From Apoderus coryli (taxonomy: Eukaryota > Arthropoda > Insecta > Coleoptera > Attelabidae), in the NCBI GenBank assembly GCA_911728435.2, contig OU452206.1:13608297-13672296 (forward strand): a stretch of DNA of 64,000 nt, written 5' to 3'. This document shows, piece after piece, positions 10,661 to 24,036 of the stretch (positions within the stretch are counted from its first letter, which is position 1; every line of letters starts with the position of its first letter). Below the pieces are notes generated by a model. The model did not search any database. It was not told the DNA's origin and worked only from the letters and a program-made list of their open reading frames with translations. The translations under genes and the position numbers were made by a program.

Positions 10661-13600
10661 TTAGGTATTACTAGGTCCTTGCTGAAAATCAGCTTTTCTG
10701 AGCTTGAACCTTTTGGCATTTCTTTTGTAAATATTAATTTAATTAAATTAACTGTCAGTTGTCAATTTGTTTTGTATTTAAGGTTGCTAACACTTTACTG
10801 CATAAATGGCGGCAAATTAAAATCTTGCGTTAAATAAATTTAGCCGCAATTGCAATAAAATAAATAAAAGAAAATTAATGCTTAGGAAATAAAACCTAAA
10901 TTGACCTGAATTGATTATATAACAAAATTAAATTACATAACAATTATACCGGAAATTAATCTATACAATAACTGTCTCCCACTCTACTCATGTAATATAC
11001 TCTGCTACTTGTTAGTTTCAATATAACTTGACATAAAACAACTCTTATCATTTTTTTTTATTAATTACTAGTTTATGGCCATCTGATAAAACAACTAAAA
11101 TATTAAATGTGTGCAATATTAGATAAAATATTAACAGAACAATTTCAGTGTGTCCTTCTTTTCTTTTCAGAAAAAAAAGAACCCAACAATAATAATCGTT
11201 CTTAAATTGATTTATAGCATTCATGCACATTAGTCGTGTAATTAATAATTGACCCTCATATATATATATATATAATACACTACCAAATTGAGTTTATTGG
11301 AAATATCATTGTTAATTTTTATTATACCGCTTTACTTGGATACATCAAATAATAAATATAATAATTATTAAGTAAGTAAGCAAGTAAGTATCTATAGTTT
11401 TGCTATCAAAAGGTTTATTTCGAGATACAGGGATAGACAAAAGCTGTATCATGTAAACCACACATTTAATTAGTATATTAACCGAGGTATTAACATAATA
11501 TTTTACTGATTGGTTGCAAATATGCTGAACAGACTGGTTTGCATATATAAGCATATGTAACCTACAACTGAAACTCACCCAAATGTAAAAAAATAAAAGT
11601 CCTTTATTATTATCCGAAGGATGTGATATAATATTAATTTTAATGAATAAGTTGTCCATTGAAATTATTGAGAATGGTTAACTAACTTTATCGACTATAC
11701 TCTAATTTTTTATTTATTTATTTATCCCAAAAACGAAAAATCAATACAAAAACATAATCAATTACAAATGCACAATTGACTCTGCAAGGCTGTGTGTGCA
11801 CATTAACATTTAACTATAAACAAAAAAACAAAAATATTAAATTCAATGAAGAAGAAGTTACATAAATAATAAATTACAAAAGAAAACAAAATACATCCAG
11901 GTGAGATCAAGTTAAGAAAAGAGATTGAAATTTAAATTAGGTTATAATTGCAATTTGTATTTTAGAACAATAAGTTTGGTTAGTGATTTAAGATATTTGT
12001 CCTGTAAAGGGTTTGTAAAAACTGTTGGCCGATTAAATGCTATTATTAATACATTTTTTCATCAAACATATTTCACTGTCCAGAAACATATGAAACAAGT
12101 TACTGTATTTGAAAATAGAAACAAATTGAATCTCGAAATTTCAGACTATTATATATTAAAATATCATATCAAAACTGAGATATCTAGACATCAACCTGGT
12201 TTTTAATTCTACCAAAATTATTATAACTCATGAGCTCCAATGGCATGAGGGTTAATATTTTAGGGCCTACAAAGGAAATGTGTCTCTGAGATGATGAAAA
12301 GAGTTGTGTGCCACAATTAATTTTCTACAGCCATGTGCTCTCTCGTCTGTTGTATAAAATCTGTGAAAATATTATACTGCACTGAAACTTTAATGACATT
12401 TAATACATACAACTGTCTTATATTAAACATATCAGTCTCACCAAACAACAAATCCGATAGGTACACAATTTTAACCTTATAGGCTCCGTAATGTTCTAAT
12501 TGCAATTTTAGCTAGCTAGCAAGTATATACATACATTAAAGGAATTGTCGGTACATCAGGATATTTATTAAATTTATATATTTATAAATTTCAGCCAACG
12601 TTTCGTTTTCTAATCGTAGACTTCTTCAGGACCTATTAAAGAAATATACCAAATAATAATTATTAAAAAGTGTAGAATAACAAAATTATAAATATTTGAG
12701 ATTATTTCAGTTGCAAATATAGTATAGTATAGTAGTAATATGAGTAATAAGGTTAACCTTATTTTGACATCTGAGCATGCGCATTTGTTTTTGAAATAAG
12801 GTAAATTTTATTATGGAGAGTGCTTGACTAATTGGGAGATATTGCACTTGCAAATAAGGTCTTGCAGTATTGAAGTCAACCTTATTTTGACATCACGCTC
12901 AGTGTGCAGATGAAAATAAATAACGTAAATTTTAATAAGCATAGCTATAAGGGATGTCTTTGTTTTTACCTTATTTTATTTTCATCTGTGATCCTCAGAT
13001 GTCAAAATTAGTTTTTCATTAACATGACGAACAGTAAGATCACTAATTATTACATAACTCATGCCACCACTTTTTCTTGAAATTGTTCGATACAATCAAA
13101 ATTAACTTAACATAATTAAAATTTAAATAAAAAAAACAGCACAGTACACGTGATAGAAGTGAATACTTCTTTCACGAGAGAGGAAGGGAATACGAATGAC
13201 GGTACAAAAGGGACAACCGAAGGATAGGCAACGTTAAGCCGCTATCTACATAATAGTGTATGGTATAGGATATAGTGTGTAGCATACACCATCTCTGTCT
13301 CTCTCTCTCCCTCATATTTGTTATATGCTTCATCTCTTTTGCCGGACGAAAATTTTATAAATCGTGTCGTGACCTTGAAAATTCACTCTCATGCGACCAA
13401 AGAATTATTCACTTCAAAAAATTGGAACTAACTTAAGGAGTTGCATTGGAGCAACAAATAATAGTGACAGTATTTCTTTTTATATATCATAATACCAAAG
13501 ATTAATCTACACAATAGATATTCAGCGTATATGGGAAATAAAACAAAAATTGAAACTGTCTCGACACGAGCTACATCTATTAGAAAAACATGCAACCATG

Positions 13601-13890
13601 GAAATTATGGAAATTGTAGATGGCGTTATATGTATTGTGTTGAAATAAAATAATCATATGGGCAATGTTAGACAAGGACGAGTATACTTTCCCCTACGAG
13701 GTGGGAGTTTGTTTTTATATTATAGGTATCATATATGTACTACTGTGCAGCAGTGTTTTTTGTTTAAAATTATATGGTATACGTATACCTATCTACGCAA
13801 AGATTAATGTGTATGGACGAAAATAAAAGAAATTACTATAATAGTATAAATATACAGGGCTGGTTTATTAAATGTTTTAGACAATAATTT
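10661..13890. other. Long AT-rich stretch, no confident gene
   Basis: There are A/T microsatellite runs (for example 11257-11274) and several short open frames without recognisable domains. The complement of 12595-12635 reads CTGAAGAAGTC ... CGAAACGTTGG, a degenerate hammerhead-core-like pattern also seen near 30.6 kb. Around 13.1-13.4 kb base composition is more even, but I cannot define an exon there. Confidence 0.4.
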
Positions 13891-13924
13891 TAAATGACTA
13901 AAATAATATTATTTTAGTCATTTA
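13891..13924. repeat. 34-bp perfect palindrome
   Basis: The sequence beginning TAAATGACTAAAATAAT at 13891 is followed immediately by its exact reverse complement, ending at 13924, with no spacer. It could extrude a cruciform or be a collapsed foldback element. Confidence 0.9.
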
Positions 13925-16900
13925 ATTTTAAATTTCGGATATAAGGATGCATCAAAAAGTTATATTTAAATTAACGAAATTTGGCGTTATAGATAGGACC
14001 TCCGGTTATTACCTGATTCAGTTTTAAGGATCAAACTCAAACAGCAGATTCAACTTGTCGTTAACATTATGAAAAAATAAATCTCAGAGGCGGGTAAATT
14101 AAAGGGGCATACAGGCGTGAAATGCTACCCTAACTTTTTTATGCACATTTTTTGCGTGTGTTTCAATTCGGAGATGTAAAATCTAACAAATTATATACGT
14201 AATAAATGTATCCTTCTGTGATATTGATAGAAAGTCATCGTTATCGCGTAATATTGATTTTAAGAAATGTTAATATTAAAAAGGCTGTGCTTTTTACAAG
14301 TTGCTGAAGTAAATAAGGTTTGAAATTTCCAGCATGACAATAATTATTTAAAAAAATACGGTTTCGAAATGCAGGATGTAAAAAATTAGAATTTTTAATC
14401 TGTTTTTAATGAAAATTTAAATCTATTGAGAAATATGGTTCAGGGTTTTTGTGAAATGTATTTTACTCCAAAGATTCTACTCATCGATTATAACCGAATT
14501 AATTTACTCAAAAATATCTATACTAGTAAAATAACACAATTATCACAATTAGGTTCAAATTCTGCAACGCCGAATTGAAAAAAAACTTACAGTCTCCCTA
14601 ATATTGGTTTTTGTGCAATGATCATAAAACTTTAAAAAACTAACGATTTATGTAGATTGTATTGTTAACACGTTTCGTAAAAAGCTTTAAAAACCCACCA
14701 ACAGGGTGTTAAAAGTATCACGACAATAACTTTTTTCATGTTTTAACAAGTACAATCGTCTGCTTCAGATTGATCCTTAAAAACTGAATAACAGTTTCTC
14801 TATATAAAAAAATAAAACTCGTAAATATCATCCCCAAACATTTAATTTGAATACAATTACATAACACCATATTTGAAAGTAAATAAAAAAAAACAGCATT
14901 ACCTAGTTTGACAGATTTGCAAATTGCAAATCAAAGTATCTATGTATACAGGGTGTTGCATAAGTACTTGTACAAACTTTAAAGGGTGATTCTTTGACTA
15001 ATTTTAAGATACAAATTTCATATGTACATGGGTCCGCTACGGCTTGGTTTTCGAGATACAGGTAGTTCAAAAATAATATTATATTTAGGATTATATGCTT
15101 GTTCAATAGCATCGCAATTTGGTGCAATTCGGGATACAGGTGTATTGATGACACCAGAGCTGTCAAAAGAACTAATAAAAAATACGAAAAATAACAAAAT
15201 ACAAATATCATTCAAAAGACAACAATGCACATAATAGTCGGTACCAAGCCAAATAGGTAGTAGGTAAATATAGATTTATTTTGTTTCGGGCTTGGGCTTG
15301 GCACCGACTTATTGTAATCAAAACTACCCACCAAACGGATACATTTAATTTTACGCAGATGCTCAAAATGTTAACTTTCTTTCATTAATAGAGACCTGTG
15401 AAGTGACCTTACCTCTTACGCCCACGTATTAAGTACTAAGTTTCAGTTATCAGTTACAATTTTTTATTTTCCAAGAAAGCGATACGAGATATTTAAAACG
15501 GCATTGCGCCGCCCTCATGTATACCTCCGGGGGCGGCATCGAAAATCGCTACACGTCACAAACTTGTAAATGGTTAGAACTACCCCTATATCAAATTTCT
15601 ATTTTCTATCTTTTTTGTTTCATACCCAAAGCCCTATTCCTACCGAACTTATTATTTACCCGAAGAAACATTAAAAAGAAGTAAAATTTAAGTACCTAAA
15701 CCGATAAAGTGGAACTTATACCTGATGAAGAGACAGACTATTATAATAGGTATACCTAATATAATATAGGTAGCACTGATAATTTTTTTATTATAGGTAT
15801 TATAAGATCTACAACAATCTTGTTACATCTTTGCCACATTGTCTACGTGAAATATTTAGTCAAAAGTATGTTTCTATCTAAAAGCTTTTCATTTAACGAT
15901 TGTTCGCCACTGATCATGGGACTGGTCTAGTCTTGAAACATGTATGACATGGATTAAATATTATTATATTAAATTTAATTCATAGAGATTAGGCTTTTAT
16001 TTCAATACTGTACTTGTAATAAATCACCCTGTGTGTTTCTTTTACCGACGAATTGGCAACAGCACGACACACACCACATTCGCTTGTTTTTTTTTCTACC
16101 CTCCCTGCGTATCCCCTCCAGATTAATACAGAATTTCATCAATTTCTCTCTCTGACAATACAGCATTGCCGGTGCATATCTGTTGCAAATGATCTAAATA
16201 ATTGTTATACGTTGCGTTTTGTTTTTGATATTAATAAACTACAAAACGGTTTCTGGCTGTGACAATACTGCTCTATGCTTTACACGCTAGTCTACGCCAC
16301 GTAGTGGCAGGCATACTTAGAGATGTTCTGATTTTAATGCATTGGGCTGACTATCTATTGTGTAGATTAATCTTTGATAATACGATAAATTAGATTGAGA
16401 AAGAATATAAAATTAAACTTAGTACAAAACATATTTTAGGTTAACAATATTCTACTTAAATTTAAAGGTAAGTTCCACAAGTCAAAGCTAGATCGCATAA
16501 ATAGGTAAAAATCCTAATTGAAGTGATAAAGCTAACTGGAACGCTGTGTGATCAATTGCTTCTGTGAAATATGGATAAAAAATTAAGCAAAGTGACACAA
16601 AAGTGTATTCAAGAAATTTACGTTTATTTGAGAATGTATTTAGTTCAAACTTGTATCTACTACTGTATAGTGTATAAGCCAGATAATCTAAAGCCGTTAT
16701 AGCAATATAATTGTTTGAAATATTTGTGTTTAGGTAAAAAAATATTCCATGTCATTACTGATTTCGACTGATTTATTATTTGGGATTTAAGTAGATTTAT
16801 TTGTAGTATACCTAGTTACAATATCTATAAAAAAACCCTAGTATAAAACAATAAAAGTGATATCGTAAATACAGGTATAGCTCGTTAGCAACCTCTAAAA

Positions 16901-18110
16901 TTATTATCATTTTTGTTTATATTATATATTTTTTTTCTTTTTCTTGAGCTTCATTTCTTTAATTCAATTTGTCAGCCTCATCCCAAGAATTTCTAAATCT
17001 AAATGTCTATATTATAGAAGACTAAGGAAGCCTTTATTCATTATTATTACTTTTGTAAATCAAAGGCACAAAATATCTTTATATAGATGTTTGAATTAGC
17101 CAAACATGTTTCGGAACTTACTGTGCCATCTTCAGTAGCATCAATAAATCTTACAAAGAAATCATACCGTCTAAGTTATAAAATCGATTCAAACATGTAT
17201 ACAATACTAAAATATAGAAAAAGATAATAATAGAATTTAGCAGTTATACAATGCTGACAAACCACTTACCATTTTGTGAAGCACGTACTTCCAGGACTAG
17301 GCGGGGAAATGCTACTTTCTCAAAGAAAAAGTGTCCGGGAAGTGGGTACGGTTGCCGAAAAATGAAATTTATCAATAGACTGTGTTCAATTTTAGTTATA
17401 TCAAACTTTTACTCCAACCATCACGCTATAATATGTATATGTCAACTTAGAGGTAGAGATGTTTTGCTCTATTAGATAAAACAGAGGGTTATATAGTGGT
17501 GTGTATATTCATCTCAACCCAAAATAAACGAAACATAGTATATGTACTTCATGCATCATTAACCTGTTGTTAGATCGCAGACGGTCCAGAGACCGAATTA
17601 TTCTAATAGAATTAAGTAAAATTGGTCACGACTGGCGATTAATTAGTTTGGTCCTTCCCAACGAAGTCCGAGCTTATTTTCTGCAAAATAAATCTTGTAG
17701 ACGTATCATTGCGCACATGTTTATTGTATCTGTCTGGTTGGCGAAATAATTTAGTGCGGTAAACATTTTGCCTGTTCTATATACAGGGAGACTCACATAG
17801 CGCGTTTCTATATAATACTACACAGAAAAAACGCTTTGATATAGTGGATAGTAATCCTTTAATTGATTGTTTTTTCTTTTTTTCCAATAGAACTTGTAGT
17901 TTGTTGAATCAAATATGTTTGGAGCAATTGAGGGTTGATAATTATTGATGGTATTACAAGTATTATATTGATCCAATATTGAAACAATATTAAGTTAAAG
18001 ACAGGAGTAAAAGCAGACATGGCTGAAGAGCTAAATAACATCTTGGCTGGTGCTCACCGGCGGATTTCCCAGTCGTTTTGTGGTAGTCTTATCTATGACA
18101 AAAGTCATTG
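13925..18110. other. Long stretch with small repeats, no confident gene
   Basis: Contains termini of the TACAGGGTG type near 14947 and a facing CACCCTG near 16026, a hairpin at 15236-15309, and at 17281-17345 a repeat shared with 31040-31120. A degenerate CTGAAGAT ... CCGAAACATG pattern lies on the minus strand near 17105-17145. No reading frame carries a recognisable domain. Confidence 0.4.
15236..15309. repeat. Short hairpin with AAGTCGGTGCCAAGCC-type arms
   Basis: AGTCGGTACCAAGCC at 15236-15250 faces GGCTTGGCACCGACTT at 15295-15310 as an inverted repeat with one mismatch and a loop of about 45 bases. It may be a tiny MITE or the fused ends of a deleted TIR element. Confidence 0.6.
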
Positions 18111-18114
18111 AGGG

Positions 18115-18370
18115 TTATAAAAAAAATGTATTTTTCTTTAAAAATTTTTTTTTAATATTTTTTTTTATTAATTTTTTTATTATTTTTTTTTGTATTTTTT
18201 TTTAATTTTTGTTATTAATTTCTTTAAAATTTTTTTTTATTAATTTTTTTTTTTAATTTTTTTTTTATTTTTGTTTTTATTTTTTTTTATTCATTTTTTT
18301 ATGATTTTTTTTTTTACTTTTGAATTAAAAATTAAAAAAATATATATATATAAAAAAAAATAAAACAAAA
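18115..18370. repeat. Poly-T-rich low-complexity tract
   Basis: About 250 bases made almost only of T runs broken by A, ending in an (AT)n stretch. It lies directly 3' (minus strand) of a tRNA-Ala-like sequence, so it could be the expanded A-rich tail of a tRNA-derived SINE; that link is inference. Confidence 0.8.
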
Positions 18371-18371
18371 G

Positions 18372-18450
18372 TAGCGCCACAGCAAGGATTCGAACCCCTA
18401 ACATTTCGCATGCGAAGCCAACGCCCTACCATTGACGCCACAGATACCTG
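18372..18450 (-). ncRNA. tRNA-Ala(CGC)-like sequence, probably SINE head or tRNA pseudogene
   Basis: The minus strand reads like a tRNA-Ala. The D-arm segment TCAATGGTAGGGCG is followed by an anticodon arm around loop TTCGCAT (anticodon CGC) and then by GGTTCGAATCC, a good box B. The anticodon stem has one mismatch, the T stem depends on G-U pairs, and I cannot pair the acceptor ends. A functional tRNA is therefore unlikely. The poly-T tract beside it fits a SINE tail. Confidence 0.65.
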
Positions 18451-18451
18451 A

Positions 18452-19985
18452 TAACAAATAGACTGCACTGTGGTTACTTGTTACGGCGCGGCGTAACTTT
18501 AGTTATGGTGGCTTTAAATTCGTCCTTTTTTTACAGATTTTATTGACAAAGACAGCACTATCACATTTATAAGGATTAACAAGAAATCACTTGTAAGGAT
18601 TAATATCTTGGTATGGTGTAAATAGTTCTACATGTTGGATATTATGAAAGTGTATAGTTCCTTGAAAATCTTAGAGATTATTGTATTCAAAACATACCTA
18701 ATCAAGCTAAAAGTTACAACAATTGGTTAAATATAAAATTAATTTACATTAAAAGCTATAAATGCAAACAAGGCGGGAAGAATATATGTGAAGGTGTGGT
18801 GCGAAATGTGGAAAGATAAAATTTTGGGTGGGGCATCAACATACCCTTGTGTGTTACCTTAGGCAACACCTGGATATATTAATAAGATCATTTAGGGCTT
18901 CTTTTGCAGTTCAGTTCAATTTTCTTCGGGGACAAGTTTGTTCAGCAGCAAGTTAGGAAGGAAACTTCATATATGGTTTTGTTTCCAGAGAGGCCTTCCG
19001 AAGAAGAAGTAAGAATGCCATTTCTGTGTTTTTATACAAGAAACTCGAGCATATTCTGCACAAATGACGGTGAGCAAGATAAATTCAGCAACAACACGAT
19101 CTGGCCGTACGACGTATGGGAATAATATTAGCTTTAACTTTATTGTCATAAAAGAATTACATTTTTAAAATGTTCAAAAGTATAAATATCTTTATAAAAA
19201 TATATCCAATTAGATAATTGTACAATAGAGACGCATACAAATACGAGTACAATATACCAAAATATTTTTAAAATACATACATAGTAGGAAAACAAAGAAT
19301 AAAATTACAAATCCACCAAACATTCACAAAGTAAAATATGTAAATAACAGCACAATAAAATACCCGTATAAAAATGCAAATAATACATAATAAAAATCAA
19401 GATCAAACCAAATCAAATGTGGACAAACACAATAAATAAAATAAAATACATATTTGTTACAACTCTCCAAGCATAACAGCCAGATAAAACGTTCTTGCCT
19501 AACAGTTTAGCATGCTCCTCAAAACTTAAGTTTTATATCAATTTGGAGTCGCAGAAATTTAACACAATTACTAGAGTTATTTTCAAATAGCAAATCATCA
19601 AATTAAAAGATAATATATGTGTTTGTGATTAATTAAATGAGACATAATTCGAATCGCACCATTCCTTTATCTTTATCTAATACTGGTAATGTCGGTAATA
19701 TAAAGAAGAAAAAGAATAAGACCCATAACAGACCCTTCCGGTACTACGCAAGATACACACATACTATCAGAGATATTACACCTAAACTTGACCAGTTGCC
19801 TCCGGTCAGTCAAATAAGAATGAAGCCAGTTCAAAAGTACACCCCGAACACCATCAACTCAAGCTCAGTGCTCTTGGTGCTCTGGAAGCTAAACTGCTCG
19901 GACGTTATTATATATTATTTATTGGCTTTGTGTAGTCACTTTTTGACAAGCTTTTCGATTATTTTGGAAAAAGTTTCACCACTCT
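18452..19985. other. Stretch without a recognisable gene
   Basis: Short frames only; no conserved domain seen. The sequence is AT-rich with scattered A runs. Confidence 0.45.
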
Positions 19986-19988
19986 TAT

Positions 19989-20560
19989 ATACACGGTGTT
20001 TCTAAAATAGGTAGTCAAAATTTGTTAGCGAATTGGAGACTTCTAATAATGAACAAAAACCTAAATTGTATTTTTTCTTATAGTCCTTATTTACAAAGAT
20101 ACAGGGTGTTAAAGATGACTGCCTGAGGACGATTTTTTTGAAATATTTTCGAAACGAGTAAAGATGAATTAATCAATTGTAGAATATTTATTCACCTAAT
20201 CAAATGTCGTAAATTAACATGAAATTGAATACAAAAGGATGACCATAGGCGGGTAAACGGGGGGACCCTTGCCTTAATTATAACCTAACTTTTATTCCAT
20301 TTGTGTCAAAAATGCAATAAAATAAAGTTTTCTACATAAAAAAAGGCATACTTATTTTTTCTCGAAAAACTTAAAGGTTTTCGAAATATTCGAGTTTGAA
20401 AATTTTAGGACAAAACTGATCAGTACACGTTTGGTAAACTTTTCGTTAGCAAACTGTATTTCACACCCTGTATCTTTGTAAATAAGGACTTTTCGAAAAA
20501 TTACAATTTAGGGTTTTTTCATTCGCTCACAAATTTTGAGCACCTAGAAACACCTTGTAT
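19989..20560. mobile_element. Foldback MITE-like element
   Basis: Arms of about 110-130 bases at 19989-20118 and 20456-20560 are reverse complements of each other. The outer ends read ATACACGGTGTTTCT and ATACAAGGTGTTTCT, and a nested ATACAGGGTGTTAAAGATG-type end occurs inside each arm. The central loop of about 335 bases has no gene. It is a non-autonomous element of the ACAGGGTGT type that recurs through the window. Confidence 0.8.
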
Positions 20561-20564
20561 AATG

Positions 20565-21160
20565 GGATAACCAATATGTATTGTTGGGCCAAAAGTTTGC
20601 TGGAGAAAACTCCTAATATATTGCATCGAGATGAAGTGCGTTATATTTTGTCAAAACTAACGTATACATGTTCCTTAAATTTATCTATGTTAGTAAATTT
20701 TACATTCTACAATACACACTGGCTCAAGTAATACCTTATTGTCACATTAACCATGACATTTATGACACTTTATGTGGTGGTATTTTGCATTGTGAGTTGA
20801 CAAGATATGGAAGCGATACCGAAAACAATAATAATAATAGGGATTAGATGTATAACAATTAGAATATTTGTAGCGATATATGAAGGATAGAAACGGAACA
20901 AAATAGGGTTGAGAGAATGGGAGTAATGGGGTACAGCGCGACATAAATATGGAGACAAAAGGAACTGGTGTCATTTTCCCACATTGGGATTACTACGGTG
21001 ATTCACAATGATATCAATTACAGGGTGAGGAAATTGTTTTGCAATAAATTGGTCTTTAATCTGAGACTCATACATTAGAATATATTCTGGAACTTCGAGT
21101 ATTAATTTCTTAGATGGATGAGTCAACATAATATATTATACAACTCCAATAAAAAAAAAG
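20565..21160. other. Stretch without a recognisable gene
   Basis: Contains one isolated TACAGGGTGAGG terminus near 21022; otherwise nothing recognised. Confidence 0.45.
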
Positions 21161-21189
21161 GTGTTATTGGACCAGTCTCAACATATAAT

Positions 21190-21782
21190 CAGTTTCTCTG
21201 ACGTCGCATTTTTACCAAACACCAGTAGAGTAGTCAATTACAGGCCTATATCAATATTGTCCAACTTTTCAAAGGTTTTTGAGAAAATACTCCATGAGAA
21301 AATATTTGAACAAATTAAGAACTGTATAGTCACCCTACAGCATGGGTTTTTTAGAAAACGGTCAACGATATCGAATCTTGCAGAATTTTTCCAAACTGTC
21401 TACTCCGTTGTAGGACAAGGACTACAAGTTGACACAATCCATACAGATTTCACGAAGGCCTTTGACAAGCTGGATCACACGATTGTTCTGAAAAATATGA
21501 ACAACATTGGCTTTCACGCAGATTTGATGCGCTTTTTCAGTTCCTACTTATGTGAGCGTAGGCTACTTGTATGGATTCGGGTCTGTGGAATTTTCGGCAA
21601 CCAGTGGCACGCCGCAGGGGAGTAACCTAGCTCCTTTAGTTTCCTCTATATTTGTTAATAATATGGGGTTGAATTTAACTAGTAAATTCTTGTTATTTGC
21701 AGATGATTTTAAGTTGTATCGGGTGATACGAGATGAATCTGACTATCTGCAATTACAGGAAGACTGTAGAATTTGTGTATGA
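21190..21782 (+). pseudogene. Jockey-like reverse transcriptase fragment, frameshifted
   Basis: The palm region of a Jockey/CR1-type RT is read in two frames. The first frame has NYRPISILSNFSKVFEKIL, then HGFFRKRSTISNL, then TDFTKAFDKLDH (catalytic Asp). After a frameshift near 21560-21600 the second frame has SGTPQGSNLAPL and FLLFADDFKLYR, the FADD catalytic pair. No endonuclease domain precedes it and it ends at 21782. All catalytic Asp residues are present, but the frameshift and truncations make it a relic. Confidence 0.9.
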
Positions 21783-23167
21783 TCAACAAATTGCCTCTTA
21801 ACGTTAACAAGTGGAACATTTGGTCATATTTAAATTATAATGCCAGAAGATTATATTTCGAATAAAGTAAATTTCATGTCAATTTAAAAAAAATTATCTT
21901 TGTTTCATTCAATTTCTATAAAAAACACCCTTTATATAGCTACGTAACTTTCCAAAAGATTGCGTAGTACTCTCAGCGAGGTCTCGGTATTTGTTATTTG
22001 ATCAAAGTATCGTTTAATATGATATTTTTTTAAATTATTTATATATATAATCCCATTTATTTATATCTATAATTTGTGAAAAGAAATTACACAAAAATAA
22101 TTTATTTTCTTAATACAAAACAAATATGAACAATAAATAGCGCTGATAGGGAGACGAAATATTTACAACAATATATGATTTTACGATTTATAAATATGTC
22201 AAAAGTGGGATTGGTAATCTATGAATTGTACTTAATAATCTCCTTCAAAAAATTGATAGCTGACTACTTATGTTCGTTTATAGTATAGTTAACAGCAGTT
22301 TTCAGTAAAGGAAGTTCACGTATGTACTGGGTGATCATTTATAAACGCACACACCCTTTAACTTTGTTGTTTCACCCTGTAGAAGCTTTCTCAAAAATTA
22401 AATGTACCTATAACAAAAACTAAAAGTAATTTGCACAAAACAGATAAAAACTAAAATATCTACACTAAAAAGTCGGGGGAAATTTACACTATGATTACAA
22501 CTATACAGATGTAAATAAAAGTGCAGTAAAAATTCACATTCAATCTGTGAAATTAGAATTCTTGGTAAAATTGCATTAAAAATGCATCATAATGTATCTT
22601 TACATATTATATTACACATAAAAATGCGTTTTCACATATAAAATACATATAAGTCTGTACATTTACATCTAATTTGCATTTTGCTGTGTATTTAAAGTAA
22701 ATTTCAAACGATATTACATCGAGGGCTACTGTAACCTTTGGAAATCATTGCGTCATATGTCGTTATGCATGCTTCTGGTGTCATTTTTGTTTGGGTGTAT
22801 TGAAGTGCGTTATCTATCACCCCTGTTGGCCGATTTATATTTTTCTGGAGATTATAATAAGTGCGGTAAGTACCAAATTACATTAGAATTCAATGCCGTT
22901 TAAAAATTACTTTTCTTTTAAATGCCATATACTGAGGATTCATCGCGTTACTAGCAACAGTAAACAAATATAAGTAATTAATTCAACAGGTATAACGTTA
23001 ACGTGCTGGTTAAATGATTACTCTTTCGAGACTAATAATTTTAGTAAAATTAAAATTCATTCCTTATTTCAAATTTAACATCCTGAAAACGTAACTTTTT
23101 TGATTTAAACTTTCTATGGTACCCAATCTCTGTACTAGCTGTTCTGTTGTTTCAGAAAATTAGCAAA

Positions 23168-23507
23168 ATGAAATTGGCCCTATTCAAAGTTTATTCAAGA
23201 AAATGTGACCAAAAGAAGTTTGTATTTGTAAAGGAAACAGAAAATGTTTTTCTGCATTTACTAGTAGCAGGTAGCTACAAGTAAATAAACTGGGGAATTT
23301 ATATAATTAACAAAATGTTTTATGTTCTAGTATCCGAAAAAAATGAGTTTGAATGGATCAAATCTTGTTTAGGAGAAAGACGGCACAAAAATCACCGACG
23401 CGACGATGGCGTTTTGTTAGTGCTCAAAGAAGAAAGTTTTATCATGATTTTTGTCGGAGAATTATTATATTTAATTTTTTTTCAATGTCTTAAGCCAAGA
23501 AAGCTAT
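23168..23507 (+). CDS. Putative two-exon ORF carried by a TIR element
   Basis: The first exon 23168-23270 starts MKLALFKVYSRK and ends at a CAG|GT donor. The second runs from 23331, after TTATGTTCTAG, with SEKNEFEWIKSCLGERRHKN, to a stop at 23507. The 60-bp intron joins them in frame to about 95 codons. Both exon readings, the donor and the acceptor are largely kept in the second copy of this element near 39050-39290, although that copy lacks the same start and has small indels. I do not recognise the protein. It could be a captured host gene piece or an own gene of the element. Confidence 0.45.
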
Positions 23508-23572
23508 GAGTTATATAGGATTAGAAGACCTAATAGATATGATAATTATGTATGTTTGTCGTTTAATTTTTA

Positions 23573-24036
23573 CAGGATGTTTCTCAACTGAGTACAAATA
23601 TTTTAAGGGCTTAAAATTTGTAGGTCAAAGTTATATTTCTTTTCCTATAAACATGTTTTTAATTGTTGGTAGATAAGTACCGGTTTTTTACTTTAAATTG
23701 ATAAACTAGCAACTTATTGACAAATTAGCGACTAGACATGGTGCTGTTTAAGTTGATACGTCTTTTTGAACTACAGAAGACGTTAAAATATACAACATTT
23801 TCAAGTAACTAAAATTTGAAAAATAAGCGAGTTACATTAATCTTTAAATCATTACAAAATACTCCTAACATAAATATTATTAATAATATTATTTAAGTTG
23901 ACAAAACAAAATATGTCAAATACTAAATATTTGGCACATTTTGTAATAAATGAATGTAACTTATTTTTCAGATTTTTAAAAATTATTTGAAAATGCTATT
24001 TATTTTAATATCTTCATCAATTTAGGAATCACCCTG
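23573..24036. mobile_element. Third-level MITE-like insert
   Basis: CAGGATGTTTC at 23573 and GGAATCACCCTG ending at 24036 form inverted ends, each with TA outside. The 464-bp body has no gene. A related module occurs at about 39598-39850 on the other strand, but at a different position in the second copy of the surrounding element. Confidence 0.6.

Noticed and set aside
15018..15234. Overlapping 70-codon frames on both strands
   Set aside because: They mirror each other and lack conserved motifs; low-complexity AT sequence next to a short hairpin.
18372..18450. Functional tRNA-Ala gene
   Set aside because: The acceptor stem cannot be paired, the anticodon stem has a mismatch and the T stem is weak; kept only as a tRNA-like sequence.
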